Positions 30,272-30,408 of a DNA stretch of 30,408 nucleotides are shown here, piece after piece; position 1 is the first letter of the stretch, and each line of letters starts with the position of its first letter. The stretch is from NCBI GenBank assembly GCA_039187815.1, contig JBCCZI010000044.1, positions 1 through 30,408 of the forward strand, in the 5' to 3' direction. Both the position numbers and the translations under genes were made by a program. The notes below the pieces were generated by a model that saw only the letters and a program-made list of their open reading frames with translations, ran no database searches and was not told the DNA's origin. This DNA comes from Thermohalobaculum sp039187815. Its GTDB lineage: Bacteria; Pseudomonadota; Alphaproteobacteria; Rhodobacterales; Rhodobacteraceae.

Positions 30272-30408
30272 TCACTCGATGATTTTGGAGACGACGCCGG
30301 CGCCGACGGTGCGGCCGCCTTCGCGGATGGCGAAGCGGAGCTTCTCCTCCATGGCGATCGGCGCGATCAGCGTCACCTCGAATTTGAGGTTGTCGCCCGG
30401 CATCACCA
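30272..30408 (-). CDS. tuf: Elongation factor Tu, C-terminal part (partial, off right edge)
   Basis: The GTPase that delivers aminoacyl-tRNA to the ribosome. Only the last 44 codons are inside the window: they begin MPGDNLKFEVTLIAPIAMEE (after a Val) and end REGGRTVGAGVVSKIIE, the strongly conserved barrel-domain 3 end of EF-Tu. The 5' part lies beyond the right edge. The tuf-rpsJ order is that of the fused str-S10 clusters. Whether there are one or two tuf copies cannot be seen. Confidence 0.97.
   Translation of the reverse strand, partial: VMPGDNLKFEVTLIAPIAMEEKLRFAIREGGRTVGAGVVSKIIE

Overview
This GC-rich window comes from an alphaproteobacterial chromosome, most likely a member of the Rhodobacterales (Rhodobacteraceae). 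The evidence is gene content and order: secY-adk-rpsM-rpsK-rpoA-rplQ without rpsD, followed by a degP-like protease gene, rarA, crcB and an rluC-like gene, plus a small motB-flgE-flgK-flgL-flgI block. I cannot name a genus from the sequence alone.

Layout, left to right. (1) Positions 1-70 hold what looks like an N-terminal remnant of an IS630-type transposase that runs off the left edge on the minus strand. (2) 147-5463, minus strand: dapE, a small unknown gene and dapD (lysine/diaminopimelate synthesis), then a phytase-like esterase gene, mepA (murein endopeptidase) and fliM. The gene order in the direction of transcription is fliM > mepA > esterase > dapD > small gene > dapE. (3) 5464-5605 is a divergent, locally AT-rich control region with a CtrA-like site. 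(4) 5606-11704, plus strand: motB, flgE, flgK, flgL and flgI, covering the stator, the hook, both hook-filament junction proteins and the P-ring. (5) 11711-15886, minus strand: a pseudouridine synthase (rluC-like), crcB, rarA and a DegP/HtrA protease with a lipoprotein-like signal. These genes sit downstream of rplQ and overlap or nearly touch. (6) 15992-30408, minus strand: the S10-spc-alpha ribosomal supercluster, read from tuf (3' end only) through rpsJ, rplCDWB, rpsS, rplV, rpsC, rplP, rpmC, rpsQ, rplNXE, rpsN, rpsH, rplF, rplR, rpsE, rpmD, rplO, secY and adk to rpsM, rpsK, rpoA and rplQ.

How the genes work together. The minus-strand left block supplies diaminopimelate, which is both a lysine precursor and a peptidoglycan cross-link residue, and a murein endopeptidase that cuts such cross-links. 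fliM faces away from the other flagellar genes but shares their control region. The right half is the standard translation/secretion superoperon, with tight translational coupling (ATGA and TGATG overlaps) between many genes.

The window is densely coded; no stretch over 300 bases lacks a gene. I see no tRNA, rRNA, CRISPR array or complete mobile element. I did not find a clear new system. The parts not explained by known genes are mostly regulatory: a promoter plus terminator-like hairpin in the rpsM leader, perfect GC hairpins without U-tracts between flgE/flgK and tuf/rpsJ, hairpins beside a T-rich run between rplP and rpmC, and the CtrA-like site between fliM and motB. One small protein between dapD and dapE has no function I can recognise.
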